The translations under genes and the position numbers were made by a program. A stretch of 64,000 nt of DNA from Rhipicephalus microplus (taxonomy: Eukaryota; Arthropoda; Arachnida; Ixodida; Ixodidae). The stretch spans positions 66,876,556 to 66,940,555 of the forward strand of contig NC_134709.1 in NCBI RefSeq assembly GCF_043290135.1, written 5' to 3'. The notes under the pieces are model-generated. The model saw nothing but the letters and a program-made list of their open reading frames with translations. It made no database searches and had not been told where the DNA came from. This document shows, piece by piece, positions 45,428-57,267 of this stretch (its first letter is position 1; each line of letters begins with the position of its first letter).

Positions 45428-46346
45428 GTGGAAATCACTGGGTACTTGTGCTGGCGTTTCCCGCGGCGTTGGGGCTTTGAGATCCAGCAACGTGGTCAGG
45501 CCTTGAATGAGATCTTCGCCGATGGTTGCGGTCAAGTCCGCGATCCTCCACTTGCTCTGGTCGGAAGTCAGCTCGACGAAGGTGCTCGCATAGCTGTCCA
45601 TCAACTCGATCACCGCGTTAGTCGTGTTTTCTGTAGCAGAGCTCACATTGTCTGGCACGAGCTCCTGGATCACGCTGACCGCATTGAACAGCTCGCTCTC
45701 TGTACTTACGTTGCTGCTCTTCAGGTAGCCGACGTAATCTTCCAAGAAGGCGCGGTTCACATCGCTCCCGTTACGCTCGCACTCCTTGTAAAAGTTGGAA
45801 TTGAGCAACAGGGAAGCACTCTTGATGTACGACAGGATGGCGTTCGAGCTGTTCTGCTGGCTTTTCCGCGAGTACTCTTCGACAGTCTCCGGGGTCACGT
45901 CGCTGCAGGAGCCAGTTTGTACGACGACCGGTATCGCGTCGTACACCGACTGGCCGACGTCGTCGTTGACGAACACAACCACCGAACAATTGGATACGTT
46001 GCTGGGTGGCAGGACACCCGTGAACGTGCCGTCGTCGATGCTGGACTTAATGTGCGTGCAAAAGAGCCACGGCTTTGGACGCTCCAGGCCCGCGAACGTG
46101 TCGGATGCGTGGCTGCAGAAGTAGAAGCCGTAACTGAGCGTCCCTCCCTCCGGATCTGCGAAGCCCACGCAGTCGACGTGAAAGACGGTCTTGACGGGGA
46201 TGCCTTTACGTGGAGTCAGCTGACAACGGCCTTTGACGGGTGGGAAATTGCTCTGCTCTCTCAAGCCCTGCCTCTCGAAAAGTTCGGTCGTGACGTCATA
46301 GCGGATGTCTCCGAAGGGTCTCTTGTTCCAAGCACTTGCCGAAATC
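45428..46346 (-). CDS. Polycystin-1-like protein, exon E (REJ domain)
   Basis: The exon runs from after CTGCAG (46,347) to the donor CAC|GTGAGT (45,427), 919 bp, entering in phase 2 and leaving in phase 0, which fits exons D and F exactly. It encodes an REJ-type extracellular segment: KGRCQLTPRKGIPVKTVFHV, DCVGFADPEGGTLSYGFYF, a stretch of small residues with several N-glycosylation sequons (NVSNCS, NGSD, NVSS, NTTN) and an amphipathic helical part (ELFNAVSVIQELV). REJ modules were first described in the sea urchin receptor for egg jelly and occur in polycystin-1. It lies in the same orientation as, and about 2 kb upstream of, exon F. Confidence 0.9.
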
Positions 46347-46642
46347 CTGCAGGCGCATTTTAACAACATGCACAGCTGTGAGACAGCTTCTCCACTCAGC
46401 GTGATCAGGATTTGGGGACATGATCACGTAGTGACATCTCTCGTCGGTCAGAGGGATGGGCAGTTGTAACTCAAAAATAAATCGGCAAAAAGTCTTATCT
46501 TATGAAAAAAGCTAGTTATCAAAAATGACTCGCAGTTTGCTACAGCAAAGTCTAATTTGAGCATTGTGTTGAAATAAGAATGTAGTAGGGCAGTACAAAC
46601 CACGTGGCTTCCCAGATTGTTTTATGTTTTACAATTTATTTG

Positions 46643-46671
46643 TAAATAAATTTTATTTATAAATTTATTTA
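46643..46671. repeat. AT-rich hairpin H1 (11-bp arms) of an abutting pair
   Basis: TAAATAAATTT (46,643-46,653) and its exact reverse complement (46,661-46,671) enclose a 7-nt loop. On its own, an AT-rich 11-bp arm is weak evidence; its interest is that it abuts the next hairpin exactly. Confidence 0.7.
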
Positions 46672-46710
46672 TTCAACGTCGCCCTTTTATTTGTAATGGG
46701 CGACGTTGAA
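46672..46710. repeat. Perfect hairpin H2 (13-bp arms) of an abutting pair
   Basis: TTCAACGTCGCCC (46,672-46,684) and its exact reverse complement (46,698-46,710) enclose a 13-nt T-rich loop. It starts on the base after the AT-rich hairpin ends. Confidence 0.9.
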
Positions 46711-47789
46711 GTGCCCCGAGAAGACACCCGCTCGGTAGAGAGATACTTTGATTTTACTAAAATTTTGGAGTAGGTCTCTGCTTTATAAAGCCCAAAGTTT
46801 TTTTGTTTTTTTTTGTTTTTGATGACTAGCTCTTTCGAAGAGATATGCATTTTTCGCCCGTTTTCCATTCAGTTAAGGCAAGACGCCATCTACCGCCGAG
46901 AAATGGCATCACGATCAGATGCCCCCATTTTCTAAGCATACCGTCTTCTATACATGCACATTCAGTTAATATTATAAGGCTAGACATTAATATTGTGAAA
47001 TTGTATCGTGATACGATAAAAAACTCTACCGCAAGACTTGAATCCCATGTGATAGTTTCCAATTGAATTCTAAGACCTCTCGATAAATTTGAATATATCA
47101 ATATTTTTGTACAGGGCTGTAACTAGTACCCAACGTTTCGACTAGTGACCTAGTCTGATGTATCGTCAGCTTACATGTTAAAGTAGGACAACAATACTAA
47201 GTTTCCTGGCTATTGAAAAATGAAATTTGTAACGTTACAATCTGAGCATGCTCAGAGTAGTTCAAATATTTCCTCAACATCATTCAAGTGGAATGTAGGT
47301 ATGGAAATAGTAGGAGTTACGCAAATAGTTATAATATTGCCACACGGCGGTGGCATTGATGAAAGCGTTAGTCGGCGTCCTCAAGAAGTAACGCCTTATT
47401 TCGGTTAACCGGTGCTCATAAAATAAGTCTGCGTACAATCAAACTGCACTGTTCACTATAGGAGCGAAAGAGCGTTGACCATCGCTAATCTGGTCATCGC
47501 AAAGCGCGTCGTCTTTGAAAAAATTGTCATCCAACCTTCCAGCGTGCTCGCGTAAGCTCTAGAATAAACTTTACTTTTCACGCCCTGCACGTAATCTTAG
47601 CGCATTGATATCAAATAGAATTATGTTGAAGTCAGCAAGGACCCGCTCCGCAATATAAACTTCTTTTAACACGAGAGTGTTTTTATGCCGGGATTCATTA
47701 CGGCTTCGCTGACGTACTTCCGTCACGGAAGTGACGTTGAAAAAATATATACTAAGAGATTGCAAAGAAAGCATCAGAAGGCAAAAATC

Positions 47790-47857
47790 TCAGGTATGGA
47801 GTCGAACCAGTACCTTTTCGATTCTTAGCGCGTGGAGTTGACCACTACGCCGCAAAG
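47790..47857 (-). repeat. tRNA-like (SINE head or tRNA pseudogene) fragment
   Basis: On the minus strand GGCGTAGTGGTCAACTCC resembles an A box and GGTTCGACTCC (47,798-47,808 on plus coordinates) is a near-consensus B box, at roughly tRNA spacing. I cannot form a convincing anticodon stem, so a functional tRNA is unlikely. Confidence 0.5.
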
Positions 47858-49659
47858 ATTAAGTTTTCTGGTGTGCTAAAGGCAAGCCATTTATATACAC
47901 CACACACCATTTGGCAGCCCACAGAGCTTCAAAACTTTAGCACGTTTCCGTTATCAGTGGCAAGATGGCGCGACGGTTTCGCGTTCGACGTCCTCTTAAT
48001 GTTGCCACCTCCATGGAGCGAGATTTCTCCCGCGCGCGCTTATCAGACTAGTAGTTTGGGAGAGGACGAAAGTCACTTCTCTTGCTACAAAGTATAGAAT
48101 ACTACCCACACTCATGGTCGTGCCCAGTGTTGCCAGTCGTGTTTAAATAAGCGGATTCATGCTTGTTTTTTTTTTTTGCATACCAAATGTGGAATATTCC
48201 ATTCGTTTTTGGGCTTATTTGAGCCTAGCATATATAAATATTTCACGGATCGTTACGTTCTCCAATATTACGTTCGTCATTCTCTAATAGTGCGTTTGTC
48301 AATACTTTCAAGTATATGAGTGCTAAAATCAGACATGCGTTGTTGGAATGAACTATAGAGTGGTGCCCATTGACTAAAGAAAGCATTGTTTCAAATATGG
48401 GCAAATTAGCTAAAGTATGCGTGATGATTCAAGAAGAAAAGCCCCCAGATTTGCAAAAAATGCCACGCCAAAGCTTTCGCTCAACGTAAATCAGGTGTAC
48501 CATCCTAAATACCCTTACCCGTGAGAGAATGCGAGGTCATAGCTTGGTGGGATGAACTAAAACCCAGCGGAGGGGGGAGCATTTGGACTATGATTGCGTG
48601 CGTTGCGAATGCACACCAAGTTTCGAAGACAGTTTTTGTTGTGTCTAAATCAAGTAAGAAGTTGCAAGGGGATGTGATTTAATCCTATTGTATTAACTAG
48701 AAATATGGCCATTGCGCAAGCATGCCTTCTTTGACTTTGCTCTAAAAAAAACCTTCAATGTTCAGACAGCTTTGTGTGAACGACACAGAGTGTCTCAATT
48801 TTCACTTGTAACTTTTAGTTTTCTCGGCCTGGTGGTTCCGCCAATTCTTTGGTAGCAAGGCTTTCTTTTACCATGACATGAAAGATAGCCGCAATGATTG
48901 TGTGTTTTCCAGTCTCTCACGATGGGGCGTAAAAGAGAGCGTGTTATTAGATTTGTTTATTTAAATGTTTGCGGTCACGTGTCATAATAAAGTTGGTAGT
49001 TTGTGACCGTCGTAATAGCCTCATCGTTCCCTGTTTTTGTTTTGTTTTTTTAGCGCAGCCATGAATCAAGTTACAACAGCACGTGACTTTAGCGCTGCGG
49101 TCGTTCGTCGATCATAGGGACGATTAGTAGTACACAAAATTGCACATTCTTCGTACTTGCCGAAATCAAACGTATTTGGGGCTTCGTTTATTGCTGCGTT
49201 TTGGTTTGGTTTAAAAAAAAAGAACAAATATCTGTGAACTTTATAACGTGATTTGAACTGGTGAGCCTAAAAGGTCAAGGGTGGTGAAGTGCCACTGCTA
49301 AAGAGTTGCCAATTGTCGGTTCGTGAGAAAGCAACTCCAAACCATGCGAAGCCAAGCGAAGCAGGAAGTGCGAAGAGTGCACAAATGTGTGTACTACCCA
49401 TCATTCCAATGCCGACTGAAGCACCGCGTGTTGCAGCTCCCATAGGCACAAGCATGAGAGTTCCCTCCAGTGTAGCTATAGGAAACTGTACGCCGTCGAT
49501 CGCTGTCCTGTCTGTACCGCGGCTGCCACATCTAAAACCCGCGAGTAGGCCCTGCGCATCGCCTTGCCGTAGCACGTGTAAAGCCCCTAGGAACAACTAA
49601 AGTAGCGACGTTTGTGTCACCATGCAGGCTCCTCCTTTTCCCTGTGCTTAGTTGCGCTG

Positions 49660-49697
49660 GGTACTACTACAGTGAACTAGAAGGTTTGTAGTGGCAA
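49660..49697. repeat. Left terminal inverted repeat of the P-like element
   Basis: It begins GGTACTACTACAGTGAACTA and runs through GAAGGTTTGTAGTGGCAA. It is the mirror of 55,536-55,574. Confidence 0.9.
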
Positions 49698-51588
49698 AAG
49701 CGCCCCCCTGCTCGTGAGTCTCAGGAAGCTGCCGGCCGCGGGCGGCGCTGGCGTAGTAATCGCGAGGTGCTGCTGCGGGGATTTGGGCATCTTTCGAACA
49801 GCTGCGCAAGCTTCTTTCCTTTCTTTCTCCGTTGCATCGCACTTTAAAAAAATGGGCAGCTACAATCGACTAACCTGGCGAACGGTTTTGCGTGCTGAGA
49901 TTATGTACTGAACGCTTTGCGAGCCTGTGCTTCACTGTGAAGAGCAGCATCATGTGCAGCTCCCGTCGACTTCGCAGCGTAGCGTCGGACGGGCTTTTTT
50001 TTTTTGTAATAAGCCTCGTGTTTTTTCAGAGCACCTCAGCTTCAAATCACGGATATCTGATATGAATTCTTTGTCATTAACGTGCCACGAGCCACGACTG
50101 GTGACGCCCTTGACCAGAGTAGCAATTTAGCGGCTCGAACCACAATGTTTGTCTCGATTATCGGCCTTCTGGTGTATTATGGACTGCATTCCATTTCGAA
50201 TGTGTGCCGTAAGCGGTACTCGTTTTTCAGTAGAGCAGGACTTCTTGCTGTTGGTTCACATGCGAACAACTTTTGCACGACTACACTAGTTTGTAGACCA
50301 AACAGATAGCCCTGTCAGCACCGCTTTCAGCACTTGGAGTCCCACAGTATTTTAGCCAGGATAATAGTTATTATAAAGAAGAGGCTGTGTGACAAAATGG
50401 CAAATGAAAGAAATATTTCGGCAACACTTGATACAACATTATTTAGGTTGTAACTACATGCCAAATGAACTAATCAAGTGAGATGTCAAACAAAAATAAC
50501 CAGCTAGAAAGCAAAAACTGATCACAAGCACTGTACAATGCAAGAAACATGCAGTCTACTTTTCACATAATAAAAAAAGACAGGAATATACACATATACT
50601 TAAAATATTTCAAAGGAAATCTCAAAAACAATGGTGCGGCTATGAACAAATCAGGTGCAAAATTAAAACGGCTTGCCAGGTTGCACGAATTGCCATTACG
50701 ACTGCAATAAATGAAACGGGCAGTATACTTTTCACTTATCACAGTACAGTAAACATACTAGGAACGATTTAACAATTACGGAGGTGCATATAGAACTTTC
50801 CAAAAATGTGACGGTGAAAGTTTAGTTGAAAGTTCTGTTAATGTGTTCTTGAACTTTCTGTTGAACTTTGCGAAAGTTCCCATCACCACTTGAATAGCAC
50901 AATAGACAGCATCCTCCAAAGCTTGTTATCCTGGCTCACCAACACCAGAAGCCTCCTGTTCACACCCGTCAAAACCTTCAGCTCTAAAGGCAGCTCATAT
51001 TGCACATGGCAGCGACCTCCCCTCTTGCACTGCTATTTAACTTTCTAGCCCTCCTCCAACCCTTCTGCTGCAGTGCTCCTTTCCCGGCTAGCACTCCAAT
51101 GTTCTGTACAATTTTGTGGACCTTACAATGATGTTGAGTACCTCATGTATTCCATGAAACAGAGATCTAAGGCTTTCACATTAATAACATTTTAACATAA
51201 AGCTATACATTAAAAATTTATACAATGACAAACAACGATGTGACTATGAAAAAATAAAATGTCGAACAGAAATAGCTCACTAGATAACAAAAAAAACAAT
51301 TGTCAGAAGTTTAATACATCAAACAAGCACTCTACCTTACACGTAGTGAAGTAAAAATACCAGAAATACATTAAGAGGGTCTTGATGACAAATGAAACTG
51401 TTAAATTGCAAAGAACTAGGCGTTTGTAACAGACAGACTCCAAATGAATTCTGCAAAAGCACAGAATTATTGCACAGTAAGTTATGACAACAGTACGCAT
51501 AAAAATACAAGAATGGCACAGAGAAAATGAATAAACAAACACGGTTCCCCTGCAGACATATGAATGCTGAAATGGGGGCAAGAGCAGT

Positions 51589-54500
51589 CTATGTACAGCG
51601 GCTAAGTTTCAGGTATTTTGCCGTTTCCCGCTTCTGCATCCTGGCTCGGTTGAGTGATTTTACGAAAAAGTGCAGCCGAGTGGTAATGAAAAATGCCACC
51701 ATCTTAGCAGTAAGCATTTCAGCGTGGTCAGTACATCCAACACGGTGCTGTGGTCGGGATTTGATTAGCCAAATTACATCCATGATGCTTTCGTGATGAA
51801 GCTCTTGTGCACTGAAGCAACCCGTGAAAAGGTTCTCCAGGTTTTTTAGGAACCTAAATAGGAAACCCGACGGGTACAGCAGGCCGCCCTTATCCTTTAG
51901 CTGTGTTAGCTGAGCAGCTTGAAGGTTTTTGATGTCGATTTTGTCTGCAAGCAGAACGTTTCTACAAGCATCACAGCTGGTTTTGGCCAAGAACTTCCGT
52001 GCTACATATCCAGCAACGTAAAAAATTAGCCGCTCATCACTTTTGGCAGACACACAAGCAACATGATCTGGTGCAGCTTTCTCAATGCTGTTCAATGCCA
52101 GTTCAGCACTGCAAAGATCCCCATCAGCAATCAGCTGGTCCAGCAGAAACTGTTTGGTACGGTCATCCCCACCGGCAGCATCAGCCCCAAGCAGTGCAGT
52201 TAAAATGCCTGGCTCTGCATTCCCGTGTGACACAGATTTGGCAAGGCTGTAAAAACTCAAGCAAGAAACTGTAATCAAAAACTGCTGGGGTGTGGGGTGA
52301 GTATTACAGCCTGACGACTGCCGTGCAATGCCAAAAAAGTTCTCAGCTGGGTCCTGGCTCAGCCTTGATGTCATGAAGAACTTGTACGCGAGTTGTTGGC
52401 TCAGGTAGTCCAGCAGCGACAGGACACTTGCAATGGTGACCCTCAATTCAACTGCGGTAGACTCGGACAAAAAGCGGCCCCGCTTTTCGGCTCGGCCTTC
52501 GTTTTTCGCTTGACGCAAGTTTTCTGCTACATAAACCTCCCATTCAACAAGGTAGGCTAGAAATGACAGCAGCTTATCCACGGCAGCTGAGTCCGGACGA
52601 AAAGCCTTGGCGGGGAATCGAGATGACATTATCTCGATAAGGTCTCTCATCATGCTGAAATGCATAGAGCACACAATAAGATTTTAAAACAGTTAGCCAA
52701 GAGGTTGGAAGGTTCATTTGCAGCGAAAGGTAAATGAAACAAAAAAGTGAATTATAAGTATGCTCCTAAGAGCTTGTATACATGTGGAGCAGTACTTGAG
52801 GCAATAAACTTACCCGAAAAAGGTCAAGACAGGCTGGATGCTCCCGCATTTGGCCTCAACATCATTTTTGTAGAGACGAAGGCCATTTAGAACCATGTCA
52901 CTGAAGAGTTGGAAGGCGTAGATAACCCTCATTTTCTCAAAGTTGTTGGGCTGAGTGTGGCGGGTTGTGATACCGGGCATGGCTTGAAGAGTCACGTTCG
53001 AGCCATCAAGTGTCAAAGCCTCTTTTACAGGACGAAGCGATACCTGCATGGAAAAACAAAATGCTTCATAAGACACTGCAGTGCTGTGTTTTTATGTTTC
53101 CTGGGGATAAAAACATTCTTATATTGATAAAGGCATAAATTTTTGTACTTACTGGTCCTGATGGAGTGGTGAAGTCTGCTTGAAGTAGCCCATTCCTGAT
53201 GCATTTGACAAGATGTGGAAAGTCAGAAATGAAATGAAGTGACCGCTTGTTGTCCACTGGATGTTGCACTTTGCATTTTGTGCTAGATGCAGTCGCGTAA
53301 ATGCCCATCGTGGACCACATGTTTCGATTCCAGGTAGCACCGTCGGATGTTATGAAATCAACAAATAGCCCAGCCTTTTCCGCTAGAATCACTGCCTCCG
53401 GCATCACTTTCGAGAGCAAATTTCCTTTCATGTTGCCCTGCGTGGCAAAAGAAGCAAGTATTTGGGTTCACTCGCCAGTGAACGGCACAAACATTATGAC
53501 CATCCCATGGTCAGCCACTTCATGCTTGTCACTGCTGGGGGTGAACTGGCCCACGTCCACAAAGCCTTGTATGTGCCCTGACGATGAGACTGACAGATTC
53601 TCGGGCAGTTTCATTTCGTCAACGATGAGCCCTCCGTGCCTTTTGAAGGCATCCATGGAAGACGCTTTCTGCTTGAGCATGCTCATCACTTTGGCATTAA
53701 AGCCGAATTCCGTCCTGTACGACCTGAGATACTTCTGAAGAGTAACCTTGCTCGGCAAAACAAGAACTTTCTGCCTCCGCATATCCTCGTAAAGCTTTGG
53801 CACTTTCATGCGCATGATGAGGCATTCCAAAATCCACTCCTTCGAGTACCTCATCCCTCTAACACTCTTCCTCTTTGCATCCTTGAACATGTGTAGAGCT
53901 GCCTCTTGCTGCTTTGGGGGGAGTTCTTTAATTCGGCTAAGGAAAGTCTCATCACTTAGCCTGGAGTTTTCTTCTTTCATTGCTCGTACTTGGCCTGCCA
54001 GGGTACACAAGCGTGAAGCAATTCGCTTTGTCTTCTGATTGGCCATTCGCAGCTTGTGAGACAAGTTATGCGTGACACGTTTTTTCTTCAACTTGGACTT
54101 CCGTGCCAGCAGTGACTTTCGCAAATAGCGACAATGAACACAGATGGTTCCTGAAAAACGTAAAACATAAAATAAGCCACTTCCTTACTTCGAACTATTT
54201 GCAAGACATGGAAACAAGGGCTAACAGATAATTGGAGGAAAAATAAACTCCAGAGCTATTACAAAGTGTGTAACAGCTAACAGGTCCTGACTAGTGTTAT
54301 TTCCCTTTAATGCAGGTTGCTTTAGATACAAAGGATATGCTTAGGTTATGAAAAAAAGTAGCAGGCTATGTCAGCTAGAACAGAAAGTACATTGTTTCTT
54401 ATTAAAAATATTAACACACACCTTTGACTGTCACCATTCCAAGACAGTTCTTGCTGAACACGCCGTCACTCGCGGGGGTGAGGGTGCGCTTCATCTTCTC

Positions 54501-55339
54501 GGTCAGGTTCTGAGCCAGGCCGTCATAAGCGTCTTTGCTCATAGCGCTTGAACAAAGCAATGCAGTGTCAAATTCTTGAAATATGTTCGTTGCTTCAAGA
54601 AGGGAGGTGATTTTGCCGACTTCTTTTCTCTCGCACCGAGATAACAGCTTGCCACAACATCACTGTTGCTATCTAAGCTGAAACAGATCACTTTCTCGTG
54701 GGAGACACTGAAAGGCTGTTTTGTTGTGCGTGTAGTGGCATACACAAGGAGATCAAGGTCTGAAGTGGTCAGTTTCGTCCACAGCCTTGGAACACTTAAG
54801 CAGGTGGCAAGGTCTCTTAAGTCACCTGATTTGAGCGGGTTCGCTTGCATGTTTTCGGCAAGGCTCGTGTTCGGTTCGGAATTCTCTCCGCCGAGCAAGC
54901 TCGCTTCGTGCTCATCGCGACGAGAGAGACGAACTTTCTTCGCCGATCCAGACGTAGAAACTAAGCAGCGCTTTCGCTCGGGCCTTGGTTTTTTCACAGA
55001 TGTGGAAAGGTATGCGGGCAGGTCAGGTAAAAACGTTGGCACTGCATTTGCAGTAAGACCAGGCTTTCCTCGAGCGATTCGTACCTCCTTGCCACCGATG
55101 ATGTGGACATAATCACGAACGACAAAATGGTCTGCAAAGTGTTTTTCACAAACCGCGGATGTGTCCGTTAGAGGTTTGTCTTTCCTCTTGAGGTTCCGCT
55201 CCCAAACCTATCGTCGGTCTTCGTCCTTTGGTGCCGAAAAGAGCGAAATCTTCCGCCCGTTTTCAACGCGATGGCCGGGGTAGCCTGACCGGCAACCCGG
55301 GGCGAAACAGTGCGTATCCGTCTTCTTTTTCTTGCTCAT
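51589..55339 (-). pseudogene. THAP/P-like transposase, four exons, multiple lesions
   Basis: I place the start at ATG 55,339 (MSKKKKTDTHCFAPGC). Exon 1 (55,339-54,422) encodes a THAP zinc finger (C-x4-C ... C-x2-H as CEKHF) and a basic linker; exon 2 (54,150-53,153) a coiled segment and the first half of the transposase core (GLIVDEMKLPENL, DFITSDGATWNRNMWSTMG); exon 3 (53,043-52,814) and exon 4 (52,654-51,589) the rest (LSQDPAENFFGIARQSSGCN, YVAGYVARKFL). Introns have GT...AG ends and matching phases. Lesions: TAG at 55,208-55,210 inside the THAP finger, a frame change near 54,632, TGA at 53,468-53,470. Family: Transposase_P / THAP9-like, nuclear DNA cutting and pasting. It is dead as it stands. 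Confidence 0.9.
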
Positions 55340-55535
55340 GGTGGTACCGAGAACGTTTTCTTCCAGCACAGAAAAAGATACAAGAATAATCGAAAGCCAC
55401 AGCAGCAAAGCGCCCTGACAGCAGTCAACTCGCCGGTCGAGCCTGCCTGGCTGGCCTCGCGAATCTGACTGCAGCGCTACGCGCGGCGGACAGCTTTTTT
55501 CGTCACAGCGCCTCCTATAGACGCCCGCTTCACTC

Positions 55536-55574
55536 TTGCCACTACAAAACCTTCTAGTTTACTGTAGTACTACC
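55536..55574. repeat. Right terminal inverted repeat of the P-like element
   Basis: Read on the minus strand it begins GGTAGTACTACAGTAAACTA and continues GAAGGTTTTGTAGTGGCAA, one T longer than the left copy. Confidence 0.9.
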
Positions 55575-56011
55575 GTGGAAGCGCCGTCTTGTCTGTACTC
55601 TGTCGCTTGTTTTCTTTAGTTTCCACGACGACACCGGTCAGAAGGAGAGGCCGCAACGGCATACCCTCCACCGTGGGCTGGAAGAGGGTATGCCTGTGTC
55701 CATAGTTTCTTGCTCAACGCTCTAGGGGCGCTGCTGCAGCTGCTGAGACAGGAGCCAGAAACGAAGAGGCCTGGTTCGTGCTGCTTCCTGTTTTCTTTTT
55801 TTTAAGCACGTGTTGCTATTACGGCTGCCTGGTGGTGGACGTGGCCCCCAAAAAGTGTAAGTGTATTATGGCTAACGCAATGCAGTCTTTGAGTGGCCTC
55901 GCTTTCCCATCACGATATGTTAACATTGTTTGCTCGAATTTATCAATATGACAAGCATGACTTGGTTTGTTTGAGAATACCGGCTAAAACGAATGGCAGC
56001 CTGCACGGTAC
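55575..56011. other. Intron sequence with a small hairpin
   Basis: This is the proximal remainder of the polycystin intron. GGCATACCCTC at 55,658-55,668 and its reverse complement at 55,684-55,694 make an 11-bp-arm hairpin. Nothing else is seen. Confidence 0.6.
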
Positions 56012-56220
56012 CTGTACAGCCCCGACCTGACGATGTTTCCGGCTGGCAGCAAGAGCACGGCTCCCCGCTGCTCGGTGAGCCAGCCACCGGGACCGCTTAT
56101 CGTCCACGTGACCAGCGGATAACGGGTGTCCCACACCTTGGTGCGCTGCGGCCGTGCCTCTATCACCAAATCCTCGCTGCTCAAGACGCCGAACTCGCAG
56201 CAAGGACACGATAGCACCAT
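56012..56220 (-). CDS. Polycystin-1-like protein, exon D (REJ module)
   Basis: The acceptor GCGCGCAG ends at 56,221 and the donor TACAG|GTACCG is at 56,011, giving 209 bp that start in phase 0 and end in phase 2, compatible with exon E 9.7 kb downstream. The peptide contains MVLSCPCCEFGVLSSEDLVI, PLVTWTISGPGGW and AVLLLPAGNIVRSGLYR, a pattern typical of REJ modules (V-W-x-I/V-S-G-P, then L-P-A-G and G-x-Y-R). The intron after it holds the THAP/P-like transposon. Confidence 0.85.
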
Positions 56221-57267
56221 CTGCGCGCATCACATCGGAGGCAGGCTAAGCTTTTCTCGCATAATACAGCAAAATACCGCATGAACGAACGTCAGTTAAG
56301 CCTACTCCTACGTGGCTGACATATCAACGCTCGGACAAGAAGAGTGTTGGTCTGTACGCTGTGCGTATACTGCCCTCCATCATGGTCGATGCTTTACGCA
56401 GCAGCGTAAATGCAACTTGTAAATAGTCACGTCTCATGTCTCGGGTCATTTTACGTAGCAATACTATTTAGTGCACTTCGGGAGGAAAAAGAGAGCGCGA
56501 AAGAGCCACCATACAGGGGCATGAAGCATACAGAAATATACTATATAAAGGGTGGCCACTGGTGCTTTTTCGCGGCCCAGCGAGAGAGGGTCTGACCAAC
56601 TGCTAGATGGCGTGCCCATGCTCGTTTTACTCCTTTCTTAAGGAATGCAATAGACTAGACTCCTCAGGAGGACAACAAATACCCCAGTTTGACGTCCATT
56701 TTTTGTAAAGAAGAAGTTTTATTAATTTGTGCAATTTTCCATATTCGCTCTGCATCGTGTTCCGCTTAGGACATTTAATGTTTTACAACAGAAAACAGCA
56801 ACGTATTACTAGAAAGAGTTGTCTTTTTGCATTTGATTTGCACAAAGAGGCACAATATAGTTTAGATGCACTGTACGTGTATTCCCTTTGTGGACGCATG
56901 GGCGTGTAGGCCTAATGGTAAAGACCCTCGCCTTCGATGCATGAGGGTATGAGTTCAAATCACAGCACCGGAAAGAAAAAAATGGTTATTTTGTTTATGC
57001 TGAAAATATTACCGGGTCTGACCAACAACTCGTGGTGCTGAAAGCAACGCAGTAGCTGGGCCGCTGGGCCCTACGGGAGTGTCCGCTCTTTATGTAGGTT
57101 TCTCTATGCATCAAGGAGATATGATAATGCACTACCAGAAACTGAAGTTTCTATCAAAAGCGTAAAGCTATACACGCACGCATCCCAAATAAAAAGATTA
57201 TTACTCAGGCATCCGCCAAACACGTATGCTTATCAAAAAATTACGGCATATTCACGGGGTGAATGAT
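56221..57267. other. Intron sequence, tRNA-like fragment
   Basis: At about 56,896-56,972 the plus strand has GTAGGCCTAATGG (A-box-like), a possible CCCTC...GAGGG stem and GAGTTCAAATC (weak B box): a tRNA pseudogene or SINE head. There is no open frame of note. Confidence 0.45.

Larger units (their letters stand above)
46347..49659 (-). other. Intron between exons D and E, distal part
   Basis: This is the part of the 9.7-kb phase-2 intron lying between exon E and the P-like transposon. It holds a hairpin pair (46,643-46,710), a tRNA-like fragment (about 47,790-47,857) and a pair of overlapping 103-109-codon frames on opposite strands at 49.27-49.60 kb with no recognised domain. Confidence 0.7.
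49660..55574 (-). mobile_element. THAP/P-element-like DNA transposon, 5.9 kb, inactivated
   Basis: Terminal inverted repeats of about 38 bp (49,660-49,697 and 55,536-55,574; core ACTAGAAGG-TTTGTAGTGG) enclose a four-exon transposase gene on the minus strand. The two ends differ by two substitutions and a one-base length change. No clear 8-bp target duplication is visible. The whole element sits in a phase-2 intron of the polycystin-like gene and has the same orientation. Its 3' region (49.7-51.5 kb) is AT-rich and non-coding. Confidence 0.92.

Noticed and set aside
45326..46363. 345-codon plus-strand open frame
   Set aside because: It mirrors exon E, where the minus strand shows REJ features and matching splice sites. 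The plus frame is a GC-driven shadow.
49267..49600. Overlapping open frames (109 and 103 codons) on opposite strands next to the P-like element
   Set aside because: Neither has a recognised domain, and no splice phase or composition evidence picks one over the other. They lie outside the terminal repeat.
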